DNA of 64,000 nucleotides from RGIG4608 sp045651165. GTDB lineage: Bacteria > Bacillota > Clostridia > Oscillospirales > CAG-272. The DNA lies in NCBI GenBank assembly GCA_045651165.1, contig JAZRRX010000013.1:73547-137546 (forward strand). Direction: 5' to 3'. The notes below the pieces were generated by a model, which did no database searches, was not told the DNA's origin, and was given only the letters and a program-made list of their open reading frames with translations. Of this stretch, positions 31,610 to 39,702 are shown in pieces. Made by a program: the position numbers and the translations under genes. Within the stretch, counting starts at the first letter, position 1, and each line of letters starts with the position of its first letter.

Positions 31610-34066
31610 TTGAAAAAATTTGATATAACCGGAATGAGCTGTGCTGCATGCTCTGCGCGTGTTGAAAGGGCGGTTTCAACCCTTAACGGAGTTACTGTCT
31701 GCTCGGTCAATCTTCTCACCAATTCAATGGAGGTTGACGGCTCGGCTACTGATGAAGCAATCATCACTGCCGTTGTAAATGCAGGCTACGGCGCAACTCT
31801 CCATGGTTCAAAAACACAAAAAGAAAGCCAAAAAACAACAAAAAATAAAGTTAACACAGAAATTAGTTCATTAAGAAATCGATTTTTAATATCACTCGGC
31901 TTCTTAATCGTGCTTATGTACGTTGCAATGGGGCATCATATGTGGGATTTTCCCCTCCCCTCTTTTTTAACGGAATCCCCTTTAAGAATAGCGATTTTGC
32001 AACTTATACTTTGCATAATCGTTATGATAATAAATCGCAAATTCTTTATTAGCGGTTTCAAATCTGCCATAAAACTTGCACCCAATATGGATACACTCGT
32101 GGCTCTCGGCTCGGGTGCGTCATTCATCTATAGCGTAGCTCTGCTCTTTAAAGTTTCAAACAATCACGAAATATTGCACGGACTCTATTTTGAATCTGCG
32201 GCAATGATTTTGGTGCTCATAACTCTCGGCAAAATGCTCGAGGCAATCGCAAAGGGTAAAACCACTGACGCACTTGACAAACTCACTTCTCTTGCTCCTG
32301 AAAACGCAACTATTATTCGCGATGGCAAGGAAATTTCCATCCCCATAAGTGAGGTTTGTGTTGGTGATATTTTCATCGTCCGTCCAGGCGAAAGCGTTGC
32401 CGTTGACGGAATAGTAATTGAAGGTGAAAGCGCAATCGATGAAAGCGCACTAACTGGTGAAAGTATCCCCGTTGACAAAGCAATTGGTGACAGTGTTTAT
32501 TCTGCGACCATCAACCGTTCAGGCTTTTTAAAATGCCGTGCAACTGAGGTTGGAGAAGAAACAATGCTATCTCGCATCATAAAAATGGTCGAGGACGCAT
32601 CCTCAAGCAAAGCTCCGATTGCCAAAATTGCCGACAAGGTATCGGGCATTTTTGTGCCAACAGTAATTGGCATATCCATCCTTACGTTTATTATTTGGTC
32701 AATTTTAGGAAAAGACATTGCATTCTCGCTCACAAGAGCAATTTCGGTGCTTGTTATCAGTTGCCCCTGTGCTTTGGGACTTGCAACTCCCGTTTCAATT
32801 ATGGTTGGTAGTGGCGTTGGTGCAAAGAACGGAATTTTGTTCAAAAACGCGACCTCTCTTGAAGAGGCGGGCAAAATAAAAGTGATAGCACTCGACAAAA
32901 CGGGCACTATCACACAAGGCGCTCCAAAGGTTACTGACGTAATTTCAGCCGATGGTGTGAACGAAAACGAGTTTTTAACTATTTCTTATTCCCTTGAAAA
33001 GCAAAGCGAACACCCCCTTTCCCACGCGATTTTGCAATATGGTGAAGAAAAGGGCATCTCTTCCCTCTCAATCTCCGACTTTAGAGCTGTTGCAGGCAAC
33101 GGACTTGAGGGTGTAATTGATGGTGCAACCATAAGAGGCGGGAATGAGAGATTTATCAGCAATTTTGCTACCATTCCCGAAAATCTTAAAGCTAAAGCAT
33201 CAGCTCTTGCCGAAAACGGCAAAACACCGATGTATTTTAGCAAAAACGATACAATTCTCGGCATCATTGCAGTTGCCGACACGATAAAACCCGATGCCAA
33301 AGAGGCAATTTCAGAGCTTAAAGCAATGGGCATTAAAACCGTTATGCTCACAGGTGACAATGAGCGCACCGCCCTGGCAATTTCAAAGCAAGCCGGTGTT
33401 GACGAAGTTATCGCAGGAGTGCTTCCCGACGGCAAAGAAAAAGTTATTCAAGACCTTAAAAAGCACGGCAAGGTAGCAATGGTCGGTGACGGCATTAACG
33501 ATGCTCCCGCACTCACCGCTGCTGACACGGGAATTGCAATCGGAAGTGGCACGGACATTGCTATTGATAGTGCAAACGTAGTGCTCATTAAGAGCAATAT
33601 GGCAGATTTGCCTGCCACAATCAAGCTCTCACGCGCAACACTTGGCAACATAAAACTCAGTCTTTTCTGGGCATTTTTCTATAATTGCCTTGGTATTCCA
33701 CTTGCGGCAGGTGTGCTTATTCCCCTTGGAATCACCCTCACTCCAATGATTGGAGCAGCGGCGATGAGTTTGTCGAGTTTTTGCGTTGTTACCAATGCTC
33801 TTAGATTAAATCTTGTTAAAATTTATAAGAAACATAAAGTAAAGGAGTTCAAACCCATGATAAAAGTTATTAAAATTGAAGGAATGATGTGCCCACACTG
33901 TGAAGCACACGTAAAAAAAGCCCTTGAAGCACTCGAAGGCGTTGAAAATGTAGTTCCCAGCCACGTTGAGAAAAAAGCTACCCTCACCCTCACCGCCCCC
34001 GTTTCTGACGAAACCCTCAAAGCAACAGTCGAAGCGCAAGGATATAAGGTGCTTGGGGTTGAATAA
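31610..34066 (+). CDS. copA: Cu+-translocating P-type ATPase with C-terminal CopZ-like domain
   Basis: This 818-residue copper exporter has an N-terminal HMA domain with GMSCAAC (about residues 8-14) and eight expected helices. Other motifs are the actuator TGES, the membrane CPC (385-387), the phosphorylation site DKTGT (D429), SEHPLSHA and the hinge GDGINDAPAL. After the last helices comes a second HMA domain with GMMCPHC (about 759-765). Most CopA proteins have HMA domains only at the N-terminus; the C-terminal one has a possible internal start (see 33857). The start is TTG 31610 with AAGGTG upstream. It is a lone gene, without a visible CsoR or CopY. Confidence 0.94.
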   Translation: MKKFDITGMSCAACSARVERAVSTLNGVTVCSVNLLTNSMEVDGSATDEAIITAVVNAGYGATLHGSKTQKESQKTTKNKVNTEISSLRNRFLISLGFLIVLMYVAMGHHMWDFPLPSFLTESPLRIAILQLILCIIVMIINRKFFISGFKSAIKLAPNMDTLVALGSGASFIYSVALLFKVSNNHEILHGLYFESAAMILVLITLGKMLEAIAKGKTTDALDKLTSLAPENATIIRDGKEISIPISEVCVGDIFIVRPGESVAVDGIVIEGESAIDESALTGESIPVDKAIGDSVYSATINRSGFLKCRATEVGEETMLSRIIKMVEDASSSKAPIAKIADKVSGIFVPTVIGISILTFIIWSILGKDIAFSLTRAISVLVISCPCALGLATPVSIMVGSGVGAKNGILFKNATSLEEAGKIKVIALDKTGTITQGAPKVTDVISADGVNENEFLTISYSLEKQSEHPLSHAILQYGEEKGISSLSISDFRAVAGNGLEGVIDGATIRGGNERFISNFATIPENLKAKASALAENGKTPMYFSKNDTILGIIAVADTIKPDAKEAISELKAMGIKTVMLTGDNERTALAISKQAGVDEVIAGVLPDGKEKVIQDLKKHGKVAMVGDGINDAPALTAADTGIAIGSGTDIAIDSANVVLIKSNMADLPATIKLSRATLGNIKLSLFWAFFYNCLGIPLAAGVLIPLGITLTPMIGAAAMSLSSFCVVTNALRLNLVKIYKKHKVKEFKPMIKVIKIEGMMCPHCEAHVKKALEALEGVENVVPSHVEKKATLTLTAPVSDETLKATVEAQGYKVLGVE
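33857..34066 (+). CDS. nested in-frame CopZ-like copper chaperone
   Basis: Within copA, AAAGGAG (33841-33847) lies 9 bases before ATG 33857, which is in frame (codon 750). Translation from there gives 69 residues: a complete HMA fold with MIKVIKIEGMMCPHC and the usual CopZ length. A free chaperone plus an extended ATPase from one gene is therefore possible. Ancestrally this may be a separate copZ whose upstream copA lost its stop. Independent initiation is inferred, not shown. Confidence 0.5.
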   Translation: MIKVIKIEGMMCPHCEAHVKKALEALEGVENVVPSHVEKKATLTLTAPVSDETLKATVEAQGYKVLGVE

Positions 34067-34069
34067 TAA

Positions 34070-34107
34070 AAAAACAAAGCTCGCATCTATAGGATGCGAG
34101 CTTTTCT
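34070..34107. terminator. terminator between copA and the SDR gene
   Basis: AAGCTCGCATC (34078-34088) pairs with GATGCGAGCTT (34093-34103), with A and T flanks, between converging genes. Confidence 0.9.
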
Positions 34108-34115
34108 TCTTCAAA

Positions 34116-34880
34116 TTAAAGTGTAGAACCGAAATCAGTTACGATGGACTGACCTGTGATAGCACGTGACTCATCGGAAGCGAAGAACACGAGCATATTC
34201 GCAACGTCATCAGGGAAGCAGGGCTGAACTTTAAGGTCATTGTGCTTCATCATCTGACCAAAGATATTCATATCCATATTAGCTGCGCTCATACCTGCAA
34301 CCATGGGTGTAACGATTGTACCAGGGCAAAGTGAATTGCAACGTACATTTGTGCCTGCAAAACGAAGAGCTGTGTGTCTTGTAAGACCGATAATAGCTGC
34401 CTTTGATGCAACATAAGCCGCACCGCCACAACCCATAACGCCTGCAACAGATGCAACGTTAACGATTGAGCCGTAACCTGTCTTTGCCATTTCCTTAGTA
34501 ACTTCACGAGTCATGCACATTGTTCCCTTTGTGTTAATGTCGATAACTCTGTCCATATCCTCGTCAGATACGCTATCAATTGCCTTAAGACCGCTATCAA
34601 GCACGCCTGCATTATTGATAAGAATATCAATTTTTCCAAATTTAGCCATAGTTTCTGCAACTACTCTTACTGCATCCTCGGGCTTTGAAATATCGGAGCA
34701 AATGGGAAGAACCTCGCCACCAAGCTCACGAATTTTTGCAGCGACTTCTTCAAGCTGCGCCTCACGGCGAGCAGTAATAACTACCTTTGCGCCTTCTTTA
34801 ACAAACTTTTCTGCAGTTGCTGCACCAACACCGGAGTTTCCGCCTGTAATAATGGCAACTTTTCCTTCTAAACGATTCAT
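34116..34880 (-). CDS. SDR family NAD(P)-dependent oxidoreductase
   Basis: This 254-residue classical short-chain dehydrogenase has the cofactor motif TGGNSGVGAATAE (about residues 10-22), NNAG (about 87-90), and the catalytic Ser, Tyr and Lys in SIVNVASVAG and AAYVASKAA. It is close to 3-oxoacyl-ACP reductase/FabG-like and sugar or steroid dehydrogenases; substrate cannot be fixed. Gene context gives no pathway. ATG 34880 has TGGAGGAT 7 bases upstream; ATG 34895 contains that site. Confidence 0.88.
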   Translation of the reverse strand: MNRLEGKVAIITGGNSGVGAATAEKFVKEGAKVVITARREAQLEEVAAKIRELGGEVLPICSDISKPEDAVRVVAETMAKFGKIDILINNAGVLDSGLKAIDSVSDEDMDRVIDINTKGTMCMTREVTKEMAKTGYGSIVNVASVAGVMGCGGAAYVASKAAIIGLTRHTALRFAGTNVRCNSLCPGTIVTPMVAGMSAANMDMNIFGQMMKHNDLKVQPCFPDDVANMLVFFASDESRAITGQSIVTDFGSTL

Positions 34881-34982
34881 TTTTATATCCTCCAAAATTT
34901 AATTTTTATAACATTGTGAATTATATCACAATGTATTAGTAATGTCAATAGTTAGTTGATAAATCAAATTTTATCACTCAAC

Positions 34983-35014
34983 ACAAAACCCACTCGCCTT
35001 TGCGAGTGGGTTAA
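34983..35014 (-). terminator. terminator of the AAA-CYTH gene
   Basis: AACCCACTCGC (34987-34997) and GCGAGTGGGTT (35002-35012) pair. On the minus strand the stem is followed by TTGTGTTG, so the U tract is short. Confidence 0.75.
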
Positions 35015-35022
35015 AATATTTG

Positions 35023-36108
35023 TTAAATTTTTGCAAGTGTGAGGTTCTTATATGCCTCATCCTCGGTAACTTCTGTTACCACGTTCACAAAATCGGGGAA
35101 AATGATTTCTGCGTTATCATCACCTTGCTCTATCTCAATAATCGCCTTATCGTTCCAGAATGGGTAAACGTCAATTTCAAAATACTGATTTTTATATGTC
35201 AAGCAATATCTTGTCTTTCTAATAGGACGGCAAGAGGGGTCTGCATCCATAAGAAGACGAATGTACTCGTTCTTTGAAAGACGGCGTTCAAGACGAATTC
35301 TCTGATTACCAGCACCATTTCTCTTTTTTGTTTGGAAATAAACATAATTTCCATCAACGCCTCTTTGACGAACGCGGTTCTCTTCACCCTCGGGAGCAAC
35401 GAGATAAGTCTGGCTAATCTCAACTCTTTGACAGTTGGGCAAGCTTTCAAGATAAGCAACATCGGGATAATCGATAAGAAATCTTCTCTTAATATCTCTG
35501 GGCGCTTCTTCACCTAAGAATGATGTCATCTCGTCAAGCAAATGCTTCATCTTGTATTCAAAATCAGCATCATTATCAATGATTTTAAGGTGGGGATGTC
35601 CCGTCCAAGATGCAATAAGCTTATCGTCAAGCGCACTTGCCTGCTCTACAGTTTCAGTTCTTGCGCCATTATTTTCAAGTGTATAGAATTCCTCAGCTCC
35701 CTTAGCACAAGTTACAAGGTGGAAAATAGCATCATAGCTATCACGAAGTTCAACTTCGTTATGTCCGACAATGTCAAGCACCTTATCAAAGTCTTCCTGT
35801 GTCATATAAGCCTTATTGTCAAGCGCACCGCGGTCGCAAACAAGCAAAATCTTTTCAACGGGCATAGTCAAAGCCCCCTGAGTAAAAATTCTCTCTTTTT
35901 CAAGTTGAAGTTGCATCTGACAAACCTGATATTCAACGTTTGTTCCGCAAGTCCAAGGAGCAACACCACCTGTGATAAGTTCAGTTGCAGTTTCGGGTAC
36001 GAAAAGCACAGTATAACCAAGCTTTGTGAAAACACCCTGTATTCTGTTCATCGCGGTGGTTTTACCAGCACACGGACCACCCGTGATAACTATCTTTTTG
36101 ATTTCCAT
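35023..36108 (-). CDS. P-loop ATPase/kinase fused to a CYTH-like domain
   Basis: The protein has 361 residues. The N-terminal AAA_28-type domain (about 1-185) has Walker A GGPCAGKTT (10-18), a Walker B-like ILLVCDRG (about 88-95) and ALDDKLI. The C-terminal half (about 195-361) looks like a CYTH/triphosphate-tunnel fold, with paired-basic strands (DIKRRFLI, RIRLERRLSKNEY, RKTRYCLTY) and an acidic strand IIEIEQGD. Similar fusions are annotated as ATP-binding CYTH proteins. Reaction unknown; a nucleotide or organophosphate role is inferred. It is a single gene. Confidence 0.75.
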   Translation of the reverse strand: MEIKKIVITGGPCAGKTTAMNRIQGVFTKLGYTVLFVPETATELITGGVAPWTCGTNVEYQVCQMQLQLEKERIFTQGALTMPVEKILLVCDRGALDNKAYMTQEDFDKVLDIVGHNEVELRDSYDAIFHLVTCAKGAEEFYTLENNGARTETVEQASALDDKLIASWTGHPHLKIIDNDADFEYKMKHLLDEMTSFLGEEAPRDIKRRFLIDYPDVAYLESLPNCQRVEISQTYLVAPEGEENRVRQRGVDGNYVYFQTKKRNGAGNQRIRLERRLSKNEYIRLLMDADPSCRPIRKTRYCLTYKNQYFEIDVYPFWNDKAIIEIEQGDDNAEIIFPDFVNVVTEVTEDEAYKNLTLAKI

Positions 36109-36263
36109 TGTTTTTCTCCAAATAGATTATTAGAAAGGCAGAAGCCAATACATAAGTATTATACTATATTCCGATAAGATTTGCAAGGGATATTTGATAA
36201 ATTATGTATCATAAAGATTACCCATAATATTATCGCAGGGCACTGAATTGCTGCCACCGTTAT

Positions 36264-36298
36264 ATAAAAAAGAGTGGAACACGAAATCCCACCCTGAT
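36264..36298 (-). terminator. probable terminator of the gene at 36380
   Basis: On the minus strand GGGTGGGA pairs with TTCCACTC (8 bp including G-U pairs, loop TTTCGTG), followed by TTTTTTAT. It lies about 85 bases beyond the stop. The rest of 36109-36379 is AT-rich with no clear gene. Confidence 0.6.
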
Positions 36299-36379
36299 TT
36301 TATTAAATTTGAGAAAAATTTATATACCACCCGATAAATTGGAATTTGTTTTATTTTGTAAAACCTAATTAAGCGTCTT

Positions 36380-36949
36380 TTACTTGATTTTATTTTTTGC
36401 TTTAGCACTCAAATAAAAACATCTAATAAAAAACACAAGTAGTGGCAATATCATAAATGCCAATGACGAAAAATAAACAACTATTGAGTTTATAGTATTG
36501 ATAACAACATCTCCATGCGATAATCTACCACCAATTAAAACATGAATTTCTTCGGTTTGTACTTGAGGAATTAACATCATAACAAAAATATTTAATACTA
36601 TTGTGGCACCAATCAAATAAAGTAACAAACTTGCAATTGTAATTTTGCTTCTGTTTTCAACTTTAATGTACCCATTTATATCTTTTGTTCTTTCTTTTGG
36701 AATCAACATCTTTCTCAAAAAAGGATTGGTAATATTCACATACTTAGCTCCATTACTTGCTTCCTTGTTGTTGTAGTGCGATTGTTCATATGTAGTTGCA
36801 AAACCAAAAAATAGATAAAATATAGTTTGTGGCAAAATTTTAATAATCATTTCAAGATGTGATAGAGCGGGGATATATGAAATTACTATACTTATCGCAA
36901 TTAAAGAAAATAATACAAATAATAATATGACGAAACTCTTTTTTGACAT
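36380..36949 (-). CDS. hypothetical four-helix membrane protein
   Basis: I do not recognise this 189-residue protein. Predicted helices lie at about residues 5-25, 33-52, 105-128 and 152-176, and a loop of about 50 residues (THYEQSHYNNKEAS region to VENRSK) sits between helices 2 and 3. The tail is basic (KAKNKIK). GAAAGGGG precedes ATG 36949. No neighbour is operonic. The gene is plausible from codon use and hydrophobicity pattern, but there is no functional clue. Confidence 0.6.
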   Translation of the reverse strand: MSKKSFVILLFVLFSLIAISIVISYIPALSHLEMIIKILPQTIFYLFFGFATTYEQSHYNNKEASNGAKYVNITNPFLRKMLIPKERTKDINGYIKVENRSKITIASLLLYLIGATIVLNIFVMMLIPQVQTEEIHVLIGGRLSHGDVVINTINSIVVYFSSLAFMILPLLVFFIRCFYLSAKAKNKIK

Positions 36950-37072
36950 TATATACCCCTTTCTTTCACTTATATCTAATATTTCGAATAAAAAATATTA
37001 TTTGGCATATTATATCATAATTTTGTATATATATCAAGGCTTTTAAACTATGAATTTTAAATTTCGGCACTG

Positions 37073-37092
37073 TGGCGGAGAGAGAGGGATTC
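37073..37092 (-). repeat. tRNA-Ser 3'-end tag, copy 1
   Basis: TGGCGGAGAGAGAGGGATTC is identical to the 3' 20 bases of the tRNA-Ser gene at 37481-37500 (minus strand). Flanking bases do not continue the tRNA. It could be an old attachment-site duplicate or a decayed tRNA copy. Confidence 0.85.
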
Positions 37093-37480
37093 GTTCTTGA
37101 ATTTTGCAAAACATTTCGAACGGTTTATATGTCATGTTTTGCAAAATTCTTCGGTCACCGTTCAAAAACAGCGCACTGTGCTGTTTTTTCACTGCGTTCG
37201 AATCCCATTGTATTCTCTGACAAAACGAAAAAAGCACCCCAAAGGGTGCTTTTCCGTTTTGGCGGAGAGAGAGGGATTCCCCCACTCGAAAATATAGTCG
37301 TCTCGGCTATACGCTAAAGCATATACCCGACACTCCTTATTTTCTCCCTTCTCGTTCTCCCTTTTTCTGCCACCGGCAGCGGTCGAACTCGAAGCCCCTC
37401 ACGGTACCCGTTCCTTCGGGTTCGAGCACTCGAACGCAGGCACAAACAAAAAACCCACCCGATTGGGTGGGTTTTGTTTG
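37093..37480. other. intergenic DNA between tRNA-Ser tags
   Basis: It contains no convincing gene. It holds inverted repeats (TTTTGCAAAACAT with ATGTTTTGCAAAA at 37100-37146), the terminator at 37229-37256 and the tRNA-Ser terminator AAAACCCACCC/GGGTGGGTTTT at 37450-37475. Short ORFs here are the usual artefacts around Ser tRNA 3' ends. Confidence 0.6.
37260..37279 (-). repeat. tRNA-Ser 3'-end tag, copy 2
   Basis: It is a second exact 20-base copy, 187 bases from copy 1 and 221 from the intact gene. On the minus strand it is followed, like the real tRNA, by a terminator (AAAAGCACCC with GGGTGCTTTT, 37231-37252). Confidence 0.85.
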
Positions 37481-37572
37481 TGGCGGAGAGAGAGGGATTC
37501 GAACCCTCGGAACGGTATTAGCGTTCACACGATTTCCAATCGTGCGCCTTAGACCAGCTCAGCCATCTCTCC
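37481..37572 (-). tRNA. tRNA-Ser (GGA)
   Basis: The acceptor GGAGAGA (37572 inward) pairs with TCTCTCC, and CCA is encoded at 37483-37481. The anticodon loop is GATTGGAAATC (anticodon GGA), with a long variable arm (AACGCTAATACCGTT) typical of class II serine tRNAs and the T loop GGTTCGAATCC. It reads TCC/TCT codons. It is followed on its strand by a strong terminator. Confidence 0.97.
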
Positions 37573-37701
37573 ATCTGCTCGACTGTTATATTATATCATA
37601 AAAATCCAAAAAATCAAGACCTTTTTTGAAATTTTTTCTCATTTTTAAGTATATTTTCAAAAAATAATTCAAAAAACTTAAAAATATTTTTGCAAAAGGT
37701 A

Positions 37702-37730
37702 TTGACATTTCACTTTCACTATGCTATAAT
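37702..37730 (+). promoter_or_regulatory. promoter of the tRNA-Thr/tRNA-Tyr pair
   Basis: TTGACA (37702-37707) and TATAAT (37725-37730) have a 17-bp spacer, with TG at the extended -10. Near-perfect consensus suits a tRNA operon. Confidence 0.9.
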
Positions 37731-37753
37731 ATCAACGTTCCGTAAAAATGCAC

Positions 37754-37828
37754 GCTGGTGTGGCTCAATGGCAGAGCAGCTGATTTGTAATCAGCAGGTT
37801 GTTGGTTCGACTCCGATCACCAGCTCCA
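37754..37828 (+). tRNA. tRNA-Thr (TGT)
   Basis: The acceptor GCTGGTG (37754-37760) pairs with CACCAGC (37818-37824), then discriminator T and an encoded CCA. The anticodon arm is CTGATTTGTAATCAG (anticodon TGT), with T loop GGTTCGACTCC. It lies 7 bases before tRNA-Tyr, in the same transcript. Confidence 0.97.
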
Positions 37829-37835
37829 TTTTTTT

Positions 37836-37920
37836 GGGGGATTTCCCGAGCGGCCAAAGGGGGCAGACTGTAAATCTGTTGTCACTGACTTCGGTGGTCC
37901 GAATCCACCATCCCCCACCA
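37836..37920 (+). tRNA. tRNA-Tyr (GTA)
   Basis: The acceptor GGGGGAT (37836-37842) pairs with ATCCCCC, with ACCA at the end. The anticodon stem-loop is CAGACTGTAAATCTG (anticodon GTA), with the long variable arm of bacterial tyrosine tRNAs and the T loop GGTCCGAATCC. Confidence 0.97.
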
Positions 37921-37921
37921 G

Positions 37922-37953
37922 AGAAAGCACTTGCTTTTGCAAGTGCTTTTTCA
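37922..37953 (+). terminator. terminator of the tRNA pair
   Basis: AAAGCACTTGC (37924-37934) and GCAAGTGCTTT (37939-37949) form a perfect stem with a TTTT loop and a T tail. A second hairpin AAAAGACCGACCC/GGGTTGGTCTTTT follows at 38014-38042. Confidence 0.9.
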
Positions 37954-38065
37954 CGGACATTAATATTGCATGTGTGAGTTTTTTCATAAATCCTTTTTTC
38001 ATAGTTTTCCAACAAAAGACCGACCCTCTGGGTTGGTCTTTTGTTTTTGTTTTTTTATTTAATCT

Positions 38066-38100
38066 AAAAAAGAGACCCTTTGTCAAGGTCTCTTTTTTCT
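38066..38100 (-). terminator. terminator of the PEN-repeat gene
   Basis: AAAAAAGAGACC (38066-38077) pairs with GGTCTCTTTTTT (38087-38098), directly downstream of the minus-strand gene stop. Confidence 0.88.
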
Positions 38101-38106
38101 TATTGA

Positions 38107-38664
38107 TTACATTATAAACATTGCACCAACAACCAAACCAGTAATAGCTTCAACCAAGCTAATAAGAGCGCTTGAAATTGTGATTACTGCAGCCATAGCA
38201 ACAAATACAACAACCAATACTGCAACAAGGAAAGGCACAATAAGAATTGCCAAAACACCAATAATTGCAGTTGCTATATTTTTGTATGTTTCATTGCTAG
38301 TAATAAAGTTGAAAACATCCTCAATCAAACCAAAAATTTCATCCTTGAGTTTGCCCACCAAACCCATAAGTTCTTCTGATGCACTGAGATCTTCTTCATC
38401 TTCTGTAGTACCTTCGTTTTCAGGAGGGGTTTGTTCTCCACTATCTTCGGTGCCTTCGTTTTCAGGAGGGGTTTGTTCTCCACCCTCTTCGGTGCCTTCG
38501 TTTTCAGGAGGAGTTTGTTCTCCACCCTCGCCTTCACCTTCAGGAAGTGTTTCTTCTGTACCAGTAGATACATCTTCGCCCTCAGCAAAAACAAGCATTG
38601 TATTTGCTGCAAACACAGTAAATACAAGCACAAATGCCATCAATATAAATATCAAACGTTTCAT
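38107..38664 (-). CDS. secreted/membrane protein with acidic Pro-Glu-Asn repeats
   Basis: The protein has 185 residues. A signal peptide (about 1-28, with cleavage expected near VFAEG) leads to an acidic stretch with three 14-residue repeats of the type GGEQTPPENEGTEE (about 45-88). A short helix follows, then two C-terminal hydrophobic segments (about 112-145 and 155-183). Acidic Pro-rich repeats usually act as flexible cell-wall spacers. No catalytic domain is seen. AAGGAG precedes ATG 38664. Repeat number may vary between strains because the DNA repeats are nearly identical. Confidence 0.65.
   Translation of the reverse strand: MKRLIFILMAFVLVFTVFAANTMLVFAEGEDVSTGTEETLPEGEGEGGEQTPPENEGTEEGGEQTPPENEGTEDSGEQTPPENEGTTEDEEDLSASEELMGLVGKLKDEIFGLIEDVFNFITSNETYKNIATAIIGVLAILIVPFLVAVLVVVFVAMAAVITISSALISLVEAITGLVVGAMFIM
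38411..38528. repeat. 42-bp tandem repeat inside the PEN-repeat gene
   Basis: CCTTCGTTTTCAGGAGG recurs at 38411, 38453 and 38495, exactly 42 bp apart and in frame with 14 residues. The copies are almost identical, favouring slippage or recombination. Confidence 0.9.
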
Positions 38665-38835
38665 ATATTTCTCCTTTGAAACTTAAATGTCCTTTTATAT
38701 ATAAATTTTACCTTATTTACCTCAATTTGTCAAGATGTTAATTAGATATTATACAATTCTATTACTATTTGATTATTTTTTTATCATTTTTCTTTCATTT
38801 TTGTGATTTTTTTGTCAAAAGTGCATATATTTCTA

Positions 38836-38864
38836 TTGATTTTATCACAAAAATATGATACAAT
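38836..38864 (+). promoter_or_regulatory. promoter of the mgtC-like gene
   Basis: TTGATT (38836-38841) and TACAAT (38859-38864) have a 17-bp spacer, 41 bases before the start codon. The preceding 38690-38835 is AT-rich with no visible riboswitch. Confidence 0.72.
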
Positions 38865-38905
38865 GTGATACTAAATATTCTTTTAATAAATTTTGGGAGG
38901 TAAAT

Positions 38906-39610
38906 ATGTTCCAGACAATGATACAAGAATTTTTGAATAGCATAATCGGTCAAGGTGAACTTTTTGCACGTCTTGCGTTTGCGGGATTTTGTGGAGCTGT
39001 CATCGGACTTGAACGAAGCATCAGAAGAAAGGATGCGGGAATCAAAACACATATTATCTTGGCTCTTGGCGCGGCTTTATTTATGATAGTTTCTCAATAC
39101 GGCTTTGCAGATCTCTCCCTCTCTCCCGAATATGGTGCAGACGCTTCGCGTATCGCATCCAATATCGTAACAGGTGTTTCATTCCTTTGTGCAGGTGTAA
39201 TCTTCGTGCGCGGAGCATCCGTTAAAGGTCTTACAACTGCAACAGGAATTTGGACAACTGCAGGCATCGGTATGGCTGCAGGTGCTGGAATGTATGGCAT
39301 CACACTTTTTGCAACACTCCTTATTTTGATAATTCAAATTCTTCTTAACAAAGTATCAATCAAAATTGAAACACACTATTCTCTCGAGGTTGAATTGAAA
39401 AACCCCGATGATACACCCATCGGTGAAATAATCAAAGAAATTTCAACTCTCGCAAAAGCAACACCAAACTCAATTAAAATGTCACATAACGGTGATGAAA
39501 CCATCTATCATTTAAGCTTCAATATAGTACATACCATAAATGAAATTGAGGTTATAGAAACACTTAAACAACACAAAACGGTTACCCGTGTTTCATGGTC
39601 TGCGCTTTAA
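38906..39610 (+). CDS. MgtC/SapB family membrane protein
   Basis: This 234-residue protein has about five membrane helices in the first 140 residues, with the MgtC core LAFAGFCGAVIGLERSIRRKDAGIKTHI split over conserved blocks and SNIVTGVSFLCAGVI. The C-terminal ACT-like cytoplasmic domain (about 145-234) is present. Family members are linked to Mg2+ limitation or virulence, though MgtC itself does not transport Mg2+. ATG 38906 has GGGAGG 6 bases upstream; the longer frame from 38855 overlaps the promoter. It is a single gene. Confidence 0.9.
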   Translation: MFQTMIQEFLNSIIGQGELFARLAFAGFCGAVIGLERSIRRKDAGIKTHIILALGAALFMIVSQYGFADLSLSPEYGADASRIASNIVTGVSFLCAGVIFVRGASVKGLTTATGIWTTAGIGMAAGAGMYGITLFATLLILIIQILLNKVSIKIETHYSLEVELKNPDDTPIGEIIKEISTLAKATPNSIKMSHNGDETIYHLSFNIVHTINEIEVIETLKQHKTVTRVSWSAL

Positions 39611-39615
39611 ATGTT

Positions 39616-39648
39616 TTAAAATCCCGAGAAAATCTCGGGATTTTTTGT
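39616..39648 (+). terminator. terminator of the mgtC-like gene
   Basis: AAATCCCGAGA and TCTCGGGATTT form a perfect stem (39619-39642) followed by TTTT. Confidence 0.88.
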
Positions 39649-39654
39649 TTTCTC

Positions 39655-39702
39655 TTGCATTTTATCCATAATTGTGATATAATTCTATCTAATAATGGAT
39701 AA
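39655..39702 (+). promoter_or_regulatory. trkA-trkH promoter with overlapping inverted repeat
   Basis: TTGCAT (39655-39660) and TATAAT (39678-39683) have a 17-bp spacer. An 8-bp inverted repeat TTATCCAT (39662-39669)/ATGGATAA (39695-39702) brackets the -10, a possible operator. Confidence 0.65.

Noticed and set aside
36202..36408. 68-codon minus-strand ORF overlapping the gene at 36380
   Set aside because: It crosses a probable terminator, has no ribosome-binding site and overlaps the end of a better-supported gene.
37043..38086. Several short ORFs around the tRNA genes
   Set aside because: They translate tRNA genes, tags and terminators and match the common artefact proteins of tRNA regions.
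38411..38528. Evenly spaced repeats considered as a CRISPR array
   Set aside because: The period is 42 bp with no variable spacers, and the repeats are in-frame codons of a Pro-Glu-Asn protein.
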